A stretch of DNA of 26,010 nucleotides from Pseudomonadota bacterium (GTDB lineage Bacteria; Pseudomonadota; Alphaproteobacteria; Rhizobiales; Xanthobacteraceae): positions 1-26,010 of the forward strand of contig JAEWIX010000097.1 of assembly GCA_023386885.1 (NCBI GenBank), read 5' to 3'. The notes under the pieces were generated by a model. The model had not been told where the DNA came from. It made no database searches and saw only the letters and a program-made list of their open reading frames with translations. Positions 8,176 through 16,916 of the stretch are shown here, in pieces. Made by a program: the position numbers and the translations under genes. Every line of letters starts with the position of its first letter. Position 1 is the stretch's first letter.

Positions 8176-9438
8176 TCACTGCCGCTGCATCGCCGTGTCA
8201 ACCTGCGGCGAATGCACGTGCTCCGGCCGCACGCCGATAGCGAGGAAGCGCGCGGTCCAGCCTTGCAGCCACGGCACGGCATTGATGATCCGCGCGAACA
8301 GCGGCGGCTTGATCGGCGCGCCGCCCGGCTTCAGCGCCATGGTGACGACGTTGTTCTGCACCGCGACCTGCATCCTCTGCGTCACCCGCACCGGAAATTC
8401 GCGGCGCTGGCGCACGACATCGAGTTCGGCTTCGCTCGGCGTTCCACTTCGTAATTTCTCCGCCAGAAGATTGGCGGTGGCGACCGCGTCCTGGATCGCG
8501 AGGTTGACGCCGACGCCGCCGACCGGCGACATCGCATGCGCGGCATCGCCGATGCACAGCAGTCCCGGCCGCGTCCATCGCTTCAGGCGATTGATCGCGA
8601 CCGTCAGCAGCTTGACGTCGTCCCAATCCTTGATATCCGCGATGGTGGATTTAAGGATCGGCGCGAGGTGGCAGATGTTGGCGCGGAACGCGTCGAGCCC
8701 GCGCGCCTTCAGCGCGTCATATTGCCCCTTGGCGATGACATAAGCGCATTGCCAGTAATCGCCACGATCGAGCGTGATCATCATCTGGCCGGATTCGATC
8801 CGCGCCAGCACACTTTCCGTCTCGGTGCCCTTGCCGACACGGAACCACAACACGTCCATCGGCGCGCCGATCTCCTCGACGTTCAATCCGGCGCAGACGC
8901 GCACCGTCGAGTGGCGGCCGTCGCAGGCCACGACAAGGTTGGCGTTGATCGCAAGCGGCCCCTCGGCATCGCGCGCTTCGACGCCGCACACCGCGCGGTT
9001 GGCCCAGATCAGATCCGTCGCCTCGGTGCTCATCAACACCTTGAGCTTCGGATAGCGCTGGCCCTTGTCGCGCAGGAAATTGAGAAAGTCCCATTGCGGC
9101 ATGAAGGCGATGAACGGATGTTTCGCGCCGCTACGCCCGATGTCGGCAAGCCGGAGCTTGGTCTCACCGAAATAGCCTTCCAGTTTTTGCAGCTTGTCGT
9201 GCGGGAGTTTGAGGAAATCGTCGATCAAGCCGAGTTCATCCATCACCTGCAGGGTCGAGGGATGCACGGTGTCGCCGCGGAAGTCGCGGAAGAAGTCGGC
9301 GTGTTTCTCCAGCACGACCGTCTCGATGCCGGCCCGAGCGAGCAGATAGCCGAGCATCATGCCCGCGGGTCCGCCGCCGACGACGCAGCATTGCACGTCG
9401 ATAGAGCGAAGCGCGCCCTGCTGTTCGGGATCTGTCAT
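8176..9438 (-). CDS. FAD-dependent monooxygenase (UbiH/PHBH family)
   Basis: The 420-residue product is a class A flavoprotein hydroxylase. The dinucleotide-binding GGGPAG lies at residues 21-26 with the ribose-binding glutamate near E44. The NAD(P)H/FAD DG motif appears as ACDGRHSTVR, and the third FAD motif as LLCIGDAAHAMSPVGGVGVNLAIQDA. This family adds oxygen to aromatic or other rings using NAD(P)H; the substrate is unknown. GGAG lies 9 bases before ATG 9438. It is divergent from the ABC transporter operon across a 413-base gap and upstream of sigK. The PVGGVGVNLAIQD segment matches FAD-dependent oxidoreductases often annotated as putative hydroxybenzoate hydroxylases in Rhizobiales. Confidence 0.85.
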   Translation of the reverse strand: MTDPEQQGALRSIDVQCCVVGGGPAGMMLGYLLARAGIETVVLEKHADFFRDFRGDTVHPSTLQVMDELGLIDDFLKLPHDKLQKLEGYFGETKLRLADIGRSGAKHPFIAFMPQWDFLNFLRDKGQRYPKLKVLMSTEATDLIWANRAVCGVEARDAEGPLAINANLVVACDGRHSTVRVCAGLNVEEIGAPMDVLWFRVGKGTETESVLARIESGQMMITLDRGDYWQCAYVIAKGQYDALKARGLDAFRANICHLAPILKSTIADIKDWDDVKLLTVAINRLKRWTRPGLLCIGDAAHAMSPVGGVGVNLAIQDAVATANLLAEKLRSGTPSEAELDVVRQRREFPVRVTQRMQVAVQNNVVTMALKPGGAPIKPPLFARIINAVPWLQGWTARFLAIGVRPEHVHSPQVDTAMQRQ

Positions 9439-9510
9439 CTCATTATGCTCCAGCGCAAATTCTCGGACGCCGATCGCTCAACGATCGCCGTGCCCCACGA
9501 TAACTCAATT

Positions 9511-9541
9511 TGCCGGTCGAAATTGATGCATTCGACCGGCA
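9511..9541. promoter_or_regulatory. 11-bp perfect inverted repeat in divergent region
   Basis: TGCCGGTCGAA (9511-9521) is mirrored exactly by TTCGACCGGCA (9531-9541) around a 9-base spacer. There is no T tract on either side, so it is unlikely to be a terminator. Position 73 bases before the monooxygenase start suggests an operator for a dimeric regulator. Confidence 0.5.
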
Positions 9542-9568
9542 TCGAGACAAATCATCGCGAGACGACAC

Positions 9569-9594
9569 GCGTTGCGCTCGCGCGCGTGCAACGC
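9569..9594. promoter_or_regulatory. Inverted repeat GCGTTGC/GCAACGC
   Basis: GCGTTGC (9569-9575) and GCAACGC (9588-9594) form perfect 7-base arms around a 12-base GC-rich spacer in the same divergent region. It may be an operator or chance in GC-rich DNA. Confidence 0.3.
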
Positions 9595-9651
9595 AATACA
9601 GCGCGCCATGCATCATCACGCCAACGCCTTTGCCTGTCGATGCTGCGTCGC

Positions 9652-9669
9652 ATTTCGCAACGCCGAAAT
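9652..9669. promoter_or_regulatory. Inverted repeat ATTTCG/CGAAAT
   Basis: ATTTCG (9652-9657) and CGAAAT (9664-9669) are perfect 6-base arms with a 6-base spacer, the size of a typical dimeric repressor site. It lies about 180 bases upstream of the solute-binding protein gene, at the edge of the AT-rich stretch. Confidence 0.35.
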
Positions 9670-9851
9670 TTGTCCGTCGCGATAAAAACTTCGCAGAGAA
9701 TAAAGTTGCTTTCTCGACAGAGGCCGGCATTTCTGCTCAGATCGTCAAATTAACACCTCCGCGATACCCGCCATCCATCTTGGTTCGGGAAGAAAGACGG
9801 AGTGACGGAGAAAACGCATAGACGCCATTTACCTCACAGGGAGAGAACGCG

Positions 9852-11189
9852 ATGCCGAGGACTTTGTCTCGCCGACAATTCGTGGCCGCAACCGCAGCAG
9901 GGTCGGCCGCCCTTTTAACAGCACCGTATGTTCGAACTGCCCACGCTGCGGGCAAGCTCACCATGGGATTTTGGGACCACTGGGTTCCCGGCGCTAACAA
10001 GACCTGTACCGAAATCGTCAATGAATGGGCCGCGAAGGAGAAGGTCGAGGTCCAGATCGATTACATCACCAGTCAGGGCAACAAGAACCTGCTGACCATC
10101 GCCGCCGAGGCGCAGGCGAAATCCGGCCACGACATTCTGGCGATGCCGACCTGGTGGCCCCATGCCCATGCCGACGACATCGAACCGGTCAACGACATCA
10201 TGGAGCCGTTGATCAAGCTCAACGGCGACGTCAACGACACCGTGAAGTATCTCGGCAAGAAGGGCGACAAGTGGCTGGCGGTGCCGGCGACCATCGGCAG
10301 CCAGATCAAGGGGCCCTGCTCCCGTATCGACCTGATGAAGAAGTTCGCCAATATCGACGTGCAGGCGCTGTATCCGGCGGGCTCCGAGCCGAAGGCGGAC
10401 GCCTGGACCAACGACGCCTTCCTGAAGGCGGCGGAAGCCTGCCACAAGGGCGGCAACCCATTCGGCATCGGACTCGGCGAAACGTCGGACTCCGTCGATG
10501 CCGCCGGCGCGTTCTTCCAGTCCTTCGGTGCCGAACTGGTTGACGCGAAAGGCAATATCACCGTGAAGAGCGATGCCGTCCGTCAGGCGGTCGACTTCTA
10601 CAAGCGTCTGATCGCATTCCTGCCGCCGGACGTCTCGGCATGGGACGATGCCTCGAACAACAAGTGGCTGGTGTCGGGTCGTGGCGCGCTGATCATGAAT
10701 CCGCCAAGCGCGTGGGCCGTCGCCAAGCGCGACGCACCGCAGATCGCCGAGCAATGCTGGACCCACGGCATGCCGGCAGGGCCGAAGGGGCGTTTCGCAC
10801 CGTTCCTGCCCTTCCTGTGGACGATCTGGAGTTTCTCGCAGAACAAGGCAGCGGCGAAGAGCCTGCTGGTGCATCTGTCGCAGCCCGACTCCGTCGCCAA
10901 GCTGGTGGCGGCCAGCGGCGGTTACGACCTGCCGTCCTTCGCCAATCTGACCAAGCTCAAGACCTGGGCCGAGGAAGGTCCGCCGAAGGGAACGCTGTTC
11001 AGCTATCCCGACCCGTACCATCTGCAAACGCTGTCGATCGCGGCCTCTCCGGCGCCGCCGAAGATCGCGCAGCAGATCTACGCGCAGGGCACGCTCACCA
11101 AGATGTGCGTGCGCCATGCGCAGGGCGAGTCGATGGAAAAGACCCTCGCCTGGGCGGAAAGCGAGTGTGAGGGCTTCATGCGCGGCTGA
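9852..11189 (+). CDS. ABC transporter extracellular solute-binding protein (family 1), Tat-exported
   Basis: The 445-residue product is the periplasmic receptor of the transporter encoded just downstream. The N-terminus has a twin-arginine signal (SRRQFVA at residues 6-12, then a hydrophobic stretch with cleavage probably after AHA), so export is likely by Tat. The mature part has the family-1 solute-binding layout typical of sugar, polyol or glycerol-phosphate systems, for example MGFWDHWVPGANKTCTEIVNEWAAK at the start. Start ATG 9852 has GGGAG 8 bases upstream. It is the first gene of an apparent operon running to 17318. The ligand cannot be identified from motifs; the dehydrogenase and amidase downstream argue against a simple sugar. 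Confidence 0.9.
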   Translation: MPRTLSRRQFVAATAAGSAALLTAPYVRTAHAAGKLTMGFWDHWVPGANKTCTEIVNEWAAKEKVEVQIDYITSQGNKNLLTIAAEAQAKSGHDILAMPTWWPHAHADDIEPVNDIMEPLIKLNGDVNDTVKYLGKKGDKWLAVPATIGSQIKGPCSRIDLMKKFANIDVQALYPAGSEPKADAWTNDAFLKAAEACHKGGNPFGIGLGETSDSVDAAGAFFQSFGAELVDAKGNITVKSDAVRQAVDFYKRLIAFLPPDVSAWDDASNNKWLVSGRGALIMNPPSAWAVAKRDAPQIAEQCWTHGMPAGPKGRFAPFLPFLWTIWSFSQNKAAAKSLLVHLSQPDSVAKLVAASGGYDLPSFANLTKLKTWAEEGPPKGTLFSYPDPYHLQTLSIAASPAPPKIAQQIYAQGTLTKMCVRHAQGESMEKTLAWAESECEGFMRG

Positions 11190-11203
11190 GCCGGCATGAC
11201 GCC

Positions 11204-11235
11204 GCGCCGCCGCGGAGGCATCCCGCCGGCGGCGC
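11204..11235 (+). other. GC-rich stem-loop between binding-protein and permease genes
   Basis: GCGCCGCCG (11204-11212) pairs perfectly with CGGCGGCGC (11227-11235), and CGG/CCG inside the loop can extend the stem. It starts 14 bases after the solute-binding protein stop codon. No T tract follows. Such hairpins between binding-protein and permease genes commonly protect the upstream message or attenuate downstream expression, giving excess binding protein; that role is inferred. Confidence 0.5.
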
Positions 11236-11359
11236 CACCATGCCCGCGCTGATCGCATGACGCACATCGGGCGCGACCGGTCCAAGCCGGCCGCCTCCGG
11301 TCTGCACCCTGCATCGACGCGGAACCCGCAGCCCCACGACGACATCAGGATCTTTTGCC

Positions 11360-12301
11360 ATGGCAGAGGTTGCCGTCGATTCCAGTCGAAGCACCGTCCA
11401 GAGCGGGACGCGGCGCAAGCCCGCGAGCCTGCGCAACGCCCTCAAGCGCAAATCCACCGTCGCTTTCCTGATGACGCTGCCGCTGATCGTGTTGATCGCG
11501 ACGCTGGTGATCTATCCGGCGTTCTACTCGCTGCATCTGGCAACCCTGAACAAGTCGATGCAACGCTTCGTTGGCTTCGGCAACTTCACCTTCCTGTTCA
11601 AGCGCGAGACGTTCTGGCTGGTGGTGCAGCAGTCTTGCGTGTTCGCCTTCACCGCCGTGATCTTCAAGGCCCTGATCGGCTTCATCGTCGCGCATTTCGT
11701 GCACAACATTCCCGCCAAGGGACAACGCAAATGGCGCGGCATGCTGCTGGTGCCGTGGGTCATCCCGCCCGCCATGAGCACGCTCGGCTGGCTGTGGCTG
11801 TTCGACCCCTCCTACAGCGCCTTCAACTACACGCTCGGCCTCGTCGGTATCGGCCCGATCCCGTGGACCGGCGACGCCGACTGGGCGCGCTTCTCGGTGA
11901 TCCTGGTCAACGTCTGGTACGGCATGCCGTTCTTCATGATCATGTATCTCGCCTCGCTGAAGTCGGTGCCGGACCAGCTCTATGAAGCCGCCGCCATCGA
12001 CGGCGCCAACTGGTGGCAGCGCATCTGGTACGTGACGCTGCCGATGATGCGCAACATCATCGCCATCACCACACTGTTTTCGCTGATCGTCACCTTCGCC
12101 AATTTCGACATCGTGCGGATCCTCACCGCCGGCGGTCCGATCGACAAGACGCACATGTTCGCCACATGGGCCTTCAAGCTCGGTATCGAGAGCAGCGACA
12201 TTCCATTGGGCGCCAGCGTCTCGCTGTTCATGGTGCCGATCCTCGCCATCGCCGCGATCTTCATTCTGCGGGACGTCAACAAGCGCGGGAACGAAGCCTG
12301 A
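11360..12301 (+). CDS. ABC transporter permease (MalF/UgpA type)
   Basis: The 313-residue inner-membrane protein has about six transmembrane helices, beginning near residue 35 (STVAFLMTLPLIVLIATLVIYPAFYSL). The cytoplasmic EAA loop that contacts the ATPase is visible as YEAAAIDGANWWQRIWYVTLPMM near residues 210-232. It is one half of the heterodimeric membrane channel, with the next gene as partner. AGGA lies 9 bases before ATG 11360. The stop overlaps the next start by one base (TGATG), implying coupled translation. Confidence 0.9.
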   Translation: MAEVAVDSSRSTVQSGTRRKPASLRNALKRKSTVAFLMTLPLIVLIATLVIYPAFYSLHLATLNKSMQRFVGFGNFTFLFKRETFWLVVQQSCVFAFTAVIFKALIGFIVAHFVHNIPAKGQRKWRGMLLVPWVIPPAMSTLGWLWLFDPSYSAFNYTLGLVGIGPIPWTGDADWARFSVILVNVWYGMPFFMIMYLASLKSVPDQLYEAAAIDGANWWQRIWYVTLPMMRNIIAITTLFSLIVTFANFDIVRILTAGGPIDKTHMFATWAFKLGIESSDIPLGASVSLFMVPILAIAAIFILRDVNKRGNEA

Positions 12302-13212
12302 TGAGCACCATCGCAATCGACAAGTCCGGCCCGAGCCGCAAGACCAAGTACGGCAGCATCAGCCGCGACCGCGCCTGGGCGCTGCGCTGGTCCTACTTCT
12401 TCCTGGTGATCTTCACCATCGTCTCGCTGGTGCCGCCGATCTACATGCTGATCACCTCGCTCAAGAGCAGCACGGAGATTTCGGCCGCGACCAATCCGTG
12501 GTGGGTGTTCCATCCGACGCTGGAGAACTACATCGCGCTGCTGACGTCGAACCAGTTCCTGACCTTCTTCTGGAACTCGGCGCTGGTGTCGGTGATGGTG
12601 GTGATCATCACCATGCTGATCAGCATTCCCGCCGCCTTCGCCCTGTCGCGGATGCGGTTCTGGGGCTCGGCCACCATCGCGACCGGCATCTTCCTCACCT
12701 ACCTCATTCCCGACACGTTACTGTTCCTGCCGCTGTTCAAGATGTTCGCCACCTTCAGCAACTGGACCGGCATTCCACTGATCAATCACTGGTACGTGCT
12801 GATCATCGTCTACCCGACGCTGACGGTGCCGTTCTGCACCTGGATCATGATCGGCTACTTCGCCTCGATCCCCAAGGAGCTTGACGAAGCGGCGATCATC
12901 GACGGCGCATCGTGGTTCCAGACGCTGACGCGGATTTTCATCCCGGTGGCGCTGCCGGGGCTGATCGCCGCGACTATCTTCGCCTTCACCGTCAGTTGGG
13001 CGCAGTTCCTCTATCCGATGGTGTTCACCACCTCGACCGACCAACTCGTGATGCCGGCCGGCATCATCACCACGCTGATCAAGGGCGACGTCTTCAACTG
13101 GGGGCAGATCATGACCGGTGCGCTGCTGGGCGCCGCGCCACCGCTGATCATCTACGCCTTCCTGATGGATTATTACATTTCGGGCCTCACGGCCGGCGCA
13201 ACCAAGGGGTGA
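12301..13212 (+). CDS. ABC transporter permease (MalG/UgpE type)
   Basis: The 303-residue product is the second channel subunit of the carbohydrate-type ABC importer. Its first helix lies near residues 25-50 (WSYFFLVIFTIVSLVPPIYMLITSLK), with the typical MalG-like large second segment NPWWVFHPTLENYIALL. The EAA loop reads DEAAIIDGASWFQTLTRIFIPVALPG near residues 197-222. The start ATG 12301 shares its A with the stop of the preceding gene; an open frame extends further upstream but lies inside that gene. Four bases separate its stop from the ATPase start. Confidence 0.9.
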   Translation: MSTIAIDKSGPSRKTKYGSISRDRAWALRWSYFFLVIFTIVSLVPPIYMLITSLKSSTEISAATNPWWVFHPTLENYIALLTSNQFLTFFWNSALVSVMVVIITMLISIPAAFALSRMRFWGSATIATGIFLTYLIPDTLLFLPLFKMFATFSNWTGIPLINHWYVLIIVYPTLTVPFCTWIMIGYFASIPKELDEAAIIDGASWFQTLTRIFIPVALPGLIAATIFAFTVSWAQFLYPMVFTTSTDQLVMPAGIITTLIKGDVFNWGQIMTGALLGAAPPLIIYAFLMDYYISGLTAGATKG

Positions 13213-13216
13213 GACG

Positions 13217-14317
13217 ATGGCGGAAGTGACGTTGCGCAAGGTGGTGAAACGCTACGACGAGGTCGAGGCCGTGCGCGGCATCGACCTCGACATTCCCGAT
13301 CATGAATTCGTCGTGCTGGTGGGTCCGTCCGGCTGCGGCAAGTCCACAACGCTTCGGATGATCGCGGGGCTCGAGGACATCAGCGACGGCGAGATCATGA
13401 TCGGTGGCGACGTCGTCAACGACGTGCCGCCGAAGGATCGCGATATCGCCATGGTGTTCCAGAACTACGCGCTCTATCCGCACATGACGGTGGCGGAGAA
13501 CATGTCGTTCGGCCTGCGTCTCAAGCACTACCCGAAAGCCGAGATCAAGCAGCGCGTGACCGAGGCCGCGCGGATGCTCGACATCACCGATCTGATCGAC
13601 CGCAAGCCGAAGCAACTGTCGGGCGGTCAGCGCCAGCGCGTCGCGATGGGCCGCGCCATCGTCCGCAATCCGAAAGTCTTTCTGTTCGACGAGCCTCTCT
13701 CCAATCTCGACGCGAAACTGCGCGTGCAGATGCGCATCGAGATCAAGAAGGTGCACCAGAAGGTCCGCACCACCACGGTCTACGTCACGCACGATCAGGT
13801 CGAAGCGATGACCCTGGCTGACCGCGTCGTGGTGATGAACCATGGCCGCATCGAGCAGATCGGACCGCCGAACGAGCTTTATCATCGGCCGGCGACCAAA
13901 TTCGTCGCCGGCTTCATCGGCTCGCCGGCGATGAACTTCATCCCCTGCCAACTCGAGGAGACGGGCGGCCTGCTGCAGGTCCGCGTCAGCAACACCATCG
14001 CGTTCCCAATCCCCGCCGAGCGCGTGGCGCGTTATCAGGCCATCCCGCGCGATACCAAATTGCTTCTGGGACTGCGGCCCGAGCACCTTGTGGACGCGCA
14101 ATCCAACCCGAGCGCGACGTTCCAGCCGTTCGACGCCACCCCGGACGTCATCGAGCCGATGGGGATGGAAACCTTCGTCTATTTTCCGCTCGCCGGGGTT
14201 CAGCTCTGCAGCCGGATCAATCCTGCCATCGACGCCCAGGCGGGGGTGCCGCTGCGGCTGGCGGTGGACCTCAATCACATGCACCTGTTAAATGAGGCGA
14301 CCGGCACCGTCCTGTGA
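13217..14317 (+). CDS. ABC transporter ATP-binding protein (MalK/UgpC type)
   Basis: The 366-residue ATPase powers the importer. Walker A GPSGCGKST lies at residues 36-44, signature LSGGQRQRVAMGRA from 134, Walker B VFLFDEPLSNLD with D158 and catalytic E159, and the switch histidine in TVYVTHDQ about 30 residues later. The C-terminal third is the TOBE/OB regulatory domain typical of MalK and UgpC, with RPEHL near residue 290. Start ATG 13217 follows AAGGGGTGAGACG. It may serve other importers too, as MalK-type ATPases sometimes do. Confidence 0.92.
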   Translation: MAEVTLRKVVKRYDEVEAVRGIDLDIPDHEFVVLVGPSGCGKSTTLRMIAGLEDISDGEIMIGGDVVNDVPPKDRDIAMVFQNYALYPHMTVAENMSFGLRLKHYPKAEIKQRVTEAARMLDITDLIDRKPKQLSGGQRQRVAMGRAIVRNPKVFLFDEPLSNLDAKLRVQMRIEIKKVHQKVRTTTVYVTHDQVEAMTLADRVVVMNHGRIEQIGPPNELYHRPATKFVAGFIGSPAMNFIPCQLEETGGLLQVRVSNTIAFPIPAERVARYQAIPRDTKLLLGLRPEHLVDAQSNPSATFQPFDATPDVIEPMGMETFVYFPLAGVQLCSRINPAIDAQAGVPLRLAVDLNHMHLLNEATGTVL

Positions 14318-14365
14318 GCGATGCTTTCTGGATCGGCCGCAACAAGGCGAGGCAAGAGGCGAGGA

Positions 14366-15355
14366 ATGACGACCAACAAGAAGAAACTGCTGATTACCGA
14401 ATCGATGTCGGAACACGGATGGAAACTGTTCAGGGACCGCGGCGACATCGAAGCCATCGAATTCCCCAACATGATCCCGCAGAAGGATTTCGTCGCGCTG
14501 CTGGCCGAACACGCGCCGGTGCACGGCGTGGCGCTCGGCGCCACCGCGTTCGGCGACACTGAACTCGACGCATCAAAGGACATGAAAGTCGTCGCCCGCA
14601 TCGGCGTCGGTTTCGATGCCATCAACGTCCCCGCGCTCAGCAAGCGCAAGGTGCCGCTGATGGTGGCGGGCACCGCCAACTCGCCCTCGGTCGCCGAACA
14701 GGCGATCTTCATGATGATGACGCTGGCCAAGCGCGGCGTCGAGTTGCATGCCCTCGTCAAGGACGGCCAATGGGCGACGCGGCTCGGCCTGCTGCCGTTC
14801 GACCTCTACGGCAAGACATTGTTGATCGTCGGCTTCGGCCGCATCGGCACCCGCACCGCGAAACGTTGCCTCGCGATGGAAATGACCGTGCTGGTCTACG
14901 ACCCGTACAAGAGCGCCGACGAAATTCGCGCCGCCGGCTGTGAGCCGGTCGACGATCTCGACAAGGCCCTGCCCCGCGCCGATTTCATCAGCCTGCATTG
15001 CCCGAAGACGCCGGAAACCGTCGGACTGATCAACGCCGCGCGGCTCAAGCTGATGAAGCCGACCGCTTATCTCGTCAACACCGCACGCGGCGGCATCGTG
15101 GTGGAAGCCGCGCTGTACGACGCGCTGACCTCGGGCCAACTCGCGGGCGCCGGCCTCGACGTGTTCGAGCAGGAACCGCCGCCGCTCGGCCATGCCCTGT
15201 TCGCGCTACCCAACGTCGTCATCGCCCCGCACGTTGCCGGCGTCACCCGCGAGGCGCTCGACCGCATGGGTGAACAGACTGCGCGCAATATCCTCAGCGC
15301 GCTCGACGGCGACGCCATCCGGCAGAACGTCATCAATCAGGACGTGCTGAACTGA
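14366..15355 (+). CDS. D-isomer-specific 2-hydroxyacid dehydrogenase
   Basis: The 329-residue enzyme interconverts a 2-hydroxyacid and a 2-oxoacid with NAD(P). The Rossmann motif GFGRIG lies at 156-161 followed by the acidic D179 (VYDP), which points to NAD preference. The catalytic triad is R241 (NTARGG), E270 (DVFEQEPP) and H289 (APHV). It belongs to the SerA/glyoxylate reductase group; the substrate is unknown. ATG 14366 was preferred over the upstream ATG 14321 because AGAGG lies 6 bases before it and MTTNKKKLLITES matches family N-termini. It lies 48 bases after the ATPase gene, probably in the same operon. Confidence 0.88.
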   Translation: MTTNKKKLLITESMSEHGWKLFRDRGDIEAIEFPNMIPQKDFVALLAEHAPVHGVALGATAFGDTELDASKDMKVVARIGVGFDAINVPALSKRKVPLMVAGTANSPSVAEQAIFMMMTLAKRGVELHALVKDGQWATRLGLLPFDLYGKTLLIVGFGRIGTRTAKRCLAMEMTVLVYDPYKSADEIRAAGCEPVDDLDKALPRADFISLHCPKTPETVGLINAARLKLMKPTAYLVNTARGGIVVEAALYDALTSGQLAGAGLDVFEQEPPPLGHALFALPNVVIAPHVAGVTREALDRMGEQTARNILSALDGDAIRQNVINQDVLN

Positions 15356-15364
15356 GGATAGAAC

Positions 15365-15450
15365 CGTCACCCTGAGGTGCGCGCTCTTGCGCGCCTCGAA
15401 GGGCGACGGCGATCCTTCGAGGTCGCTTCGCTCGCACCTCAGGATGACGC
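15365..15450. repeat. Dispersed intergenic repeat, copy B (inverted pair)
   Basis: Two units face each other. Unit 1 (15366-15407) runs GTCACCCTGAGGTGC to CCTCGAAGGGCGAC. Unit 2 (15411-15448) is reversed, ATCCTTCGAGG to CACCTCAGGATGAC. Both share end blocks with copies near 47-90 and 18320-18366, while the middles differ. The pair fills most of the 126-base gap between the dehydrogenase and amidase genes and could form a long hairpin in the operon mRNA. Confidence 0.8.
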
Positions 15451-15481
15451 CGTCGCACGCATCGCAATTTGGGAGCACCAC

Positions 15482-16906
15482 ATGGCATTCAAGGAATTCG
15501 GCAACTATGACGCGCTCGGCCTCGCCGAACTGGTGCGCACGAAACAGGTGAGCCCGGCGGAGTTGCTCGACGAGGCCATCACACGCACCGCGAAGGTCGA
15601 CCCGAAGATTAACGCCGTGGTGGTGAAGCACGAGGACTATGCGCGCAAGCAGATCGAGAACGGCTTGCCGTCCGGCCCGTTCACCGGCGTGCCCTTCCTG
15701 CTGAAGGATCTCGAAAACCTCGCCGGCACCCGCACCACCTCGGGCGCCAGCGTGTTCAAGGACAACGTCGCCGATCACGACGGCACCGTGGCCGCGCGGT
15801 TCAAGGCCGCCGGCCTCGTCATCTACGGCAAGACCTCGACGCCCGAATTCGGCCTGCTGCCGACCACCGAGACGCGGCTGTTCGGGCCGACGCGCAATCC
15901 GTGGAATCCGCAGCACTCGTCCGGCGGATCGTCCGGCGGCGCGGCAGCGGCGGTGGCCGCGCGCATCCTGCCGGTGGCGCACGCGAGCGACGGCGGCGGC
16001 TCGATCCGCATTCCGGCCTCGGCATCCGGCGTGTTCGGCCTCAAGCCCACGCGCGCCCGCACGCCGCTGGGGCCGGATCGTGGCGAAGGCTGGGGCGGCT
16101 TCTCCTGCAATCACGTCGTCAGCATCAGCGTGCGCGACAGCGCGGCGATGCTGGACGCCATTCACGGCGCCGAGCCGTCGAGCCCCTACACCGCGCCCGC
16201 GCCGGAGCGGCCTTACATCGAGGAGGTGAAGCGCGAGCCGGGACGGCTGCGGATTTTCTTCACCGATAAATCGACCTATGGCGATACGATCGATCCCGAG
16301 ATCGCCGCCGCCGTGCGCGACGTCGCGACGCAACTGTCGAAACTCGGCCATCACGTCGAGGAGCGCGCGCCAAAGCTTGCCGCCGATCCCGCGGCCGTGA
16401 TGGCGGTGATCGTCGCCGCCAACACCGCGCTCGCCGTGCGCCTCACCGAGCAGAAGCTCGGCCGCGAGATGACCGACCGTGACTTCGAACGGCTGACCAT
16501 CGCCAGCGCGCGCAACGCCGCCAAGCAGAGCGCGACCGATTACGTCGCGGCGCAACTCGCGGCGTTTCAGATTTCACGCGGCCTCGCGACCTTCTTCGAG
16601 GATTGCGACGTATTCCTGTCGCCGACCCTGTGCGCGCCGCCGCTGCGCATCGGCGAGATCGACAGCATGTCCGAAAACCTGTCGCACATCTCGCCGATCC
16701 TGCGGCGCTACATGCCGGGCACCAGTATGTTCAACATGTCGGGGCAGCCGGCAATGTCGATGCCGCTCGCGTGGAACGCCGCCGGGCTGCCGCTCGGCAT
16801 GATGTTCGCGGCGAAATTCGGCGACGAGGCGACGCTGTTCCGCCTCGCCGCGCAGCTGGAGCAGGCGCGGCCGTGGAAGGACCGCAAGCCCGCGATTTGC
16901 GCGTAG
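15482..16906 (+). CDS. Amidase (amidase signature family)
   Basis: The 474-residue hydrolase belongs to the amidase signature family (GatA/fatty-acid amide hydrolase fold). The Ser-cisSer-Lys triad is visible: K75 in PFLLKDLENLAG, the cis-serine in SSGGSSGG at residues 146-153, and the nucleophile S174 in DGGGSIRIPAS. GGGAG lies 6 bases before ATG 15482; the frame opens upstream through the repeat but that is non-coding. It is not GatA, since gatB and gatC are absent and it lies in a transport operon, so it likely cleaves a small amide or ester. The alternative is a broad-specificity detoxifying amidase. Confidence 0.9.
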   Translation: MAFKEFGNYDALGLAELVRTKQVSPAELLDEAITRTAKVDPKINAVVVKHEDYARKQIENGLPSGPFTGVPFLLKDLENLAGTRTTSGASVFKDNVADHDGTVAARFKAAGLVIYGKTSTPEFGLLPTTETRLFGPTRNPWNPQHSSGGSSGGAAAAVAARILPVAHASDGGGSIRIPASASGVFGLKPTRARTPLGPDRGEGWGGFSCNHVVSISVRDSAAMLDAIHGAEPSSPYTAPAPERPYIEEVKREPGRLRIFFTDKSTYGDTIDPEIAAAVRDVATQLSKLGHHVEERAPKLAADPAAVMAVIVAANTALAVRLTEQKLGREMTDRDFERLTIASARNAAKQSATDYVAAQLAAFQISRGLATFFEDCDVFLSPTLCAPPLRIGEIDSMSENLSHISPILRRYMPGTSMFNMSGQPAMSMPLAWNAAGLPLGMMFAAKFGDEATLFRLAAQLEQARPWKDRKPAICA

Positions 16907-16916
16907 GAGATTTGTC

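Larger units (their letters stand above)
9439..9851. other. Divergent intergenic region, 413 bp
   Basis: No convincing gene lies here; open frames through it lack ribosome binding sites and coding character. It must hold the divergent promoters for the monooxygenase (minus) and the ABC operon (plus). The left half carries a direct repeat CGATCGC and several perfect inverted repeats, listed separately. The right half (about 9660-9760) is AT-rich for this genome. I could not assign -35/-10 boxes. Confidence 0.7.

Noticed and set aside
9915..11345. 476-codon minus-strand frame opposite the solute-binding protein
   Set aside because: Shadow composition and no start signal; the opposite strand has a Tat signal and family pattern.
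13187..14284. 365-codon minus-strand frame opposite the ABC ATPase
   Set aside because: Shadow of a gene with all ATPase motifs intact.
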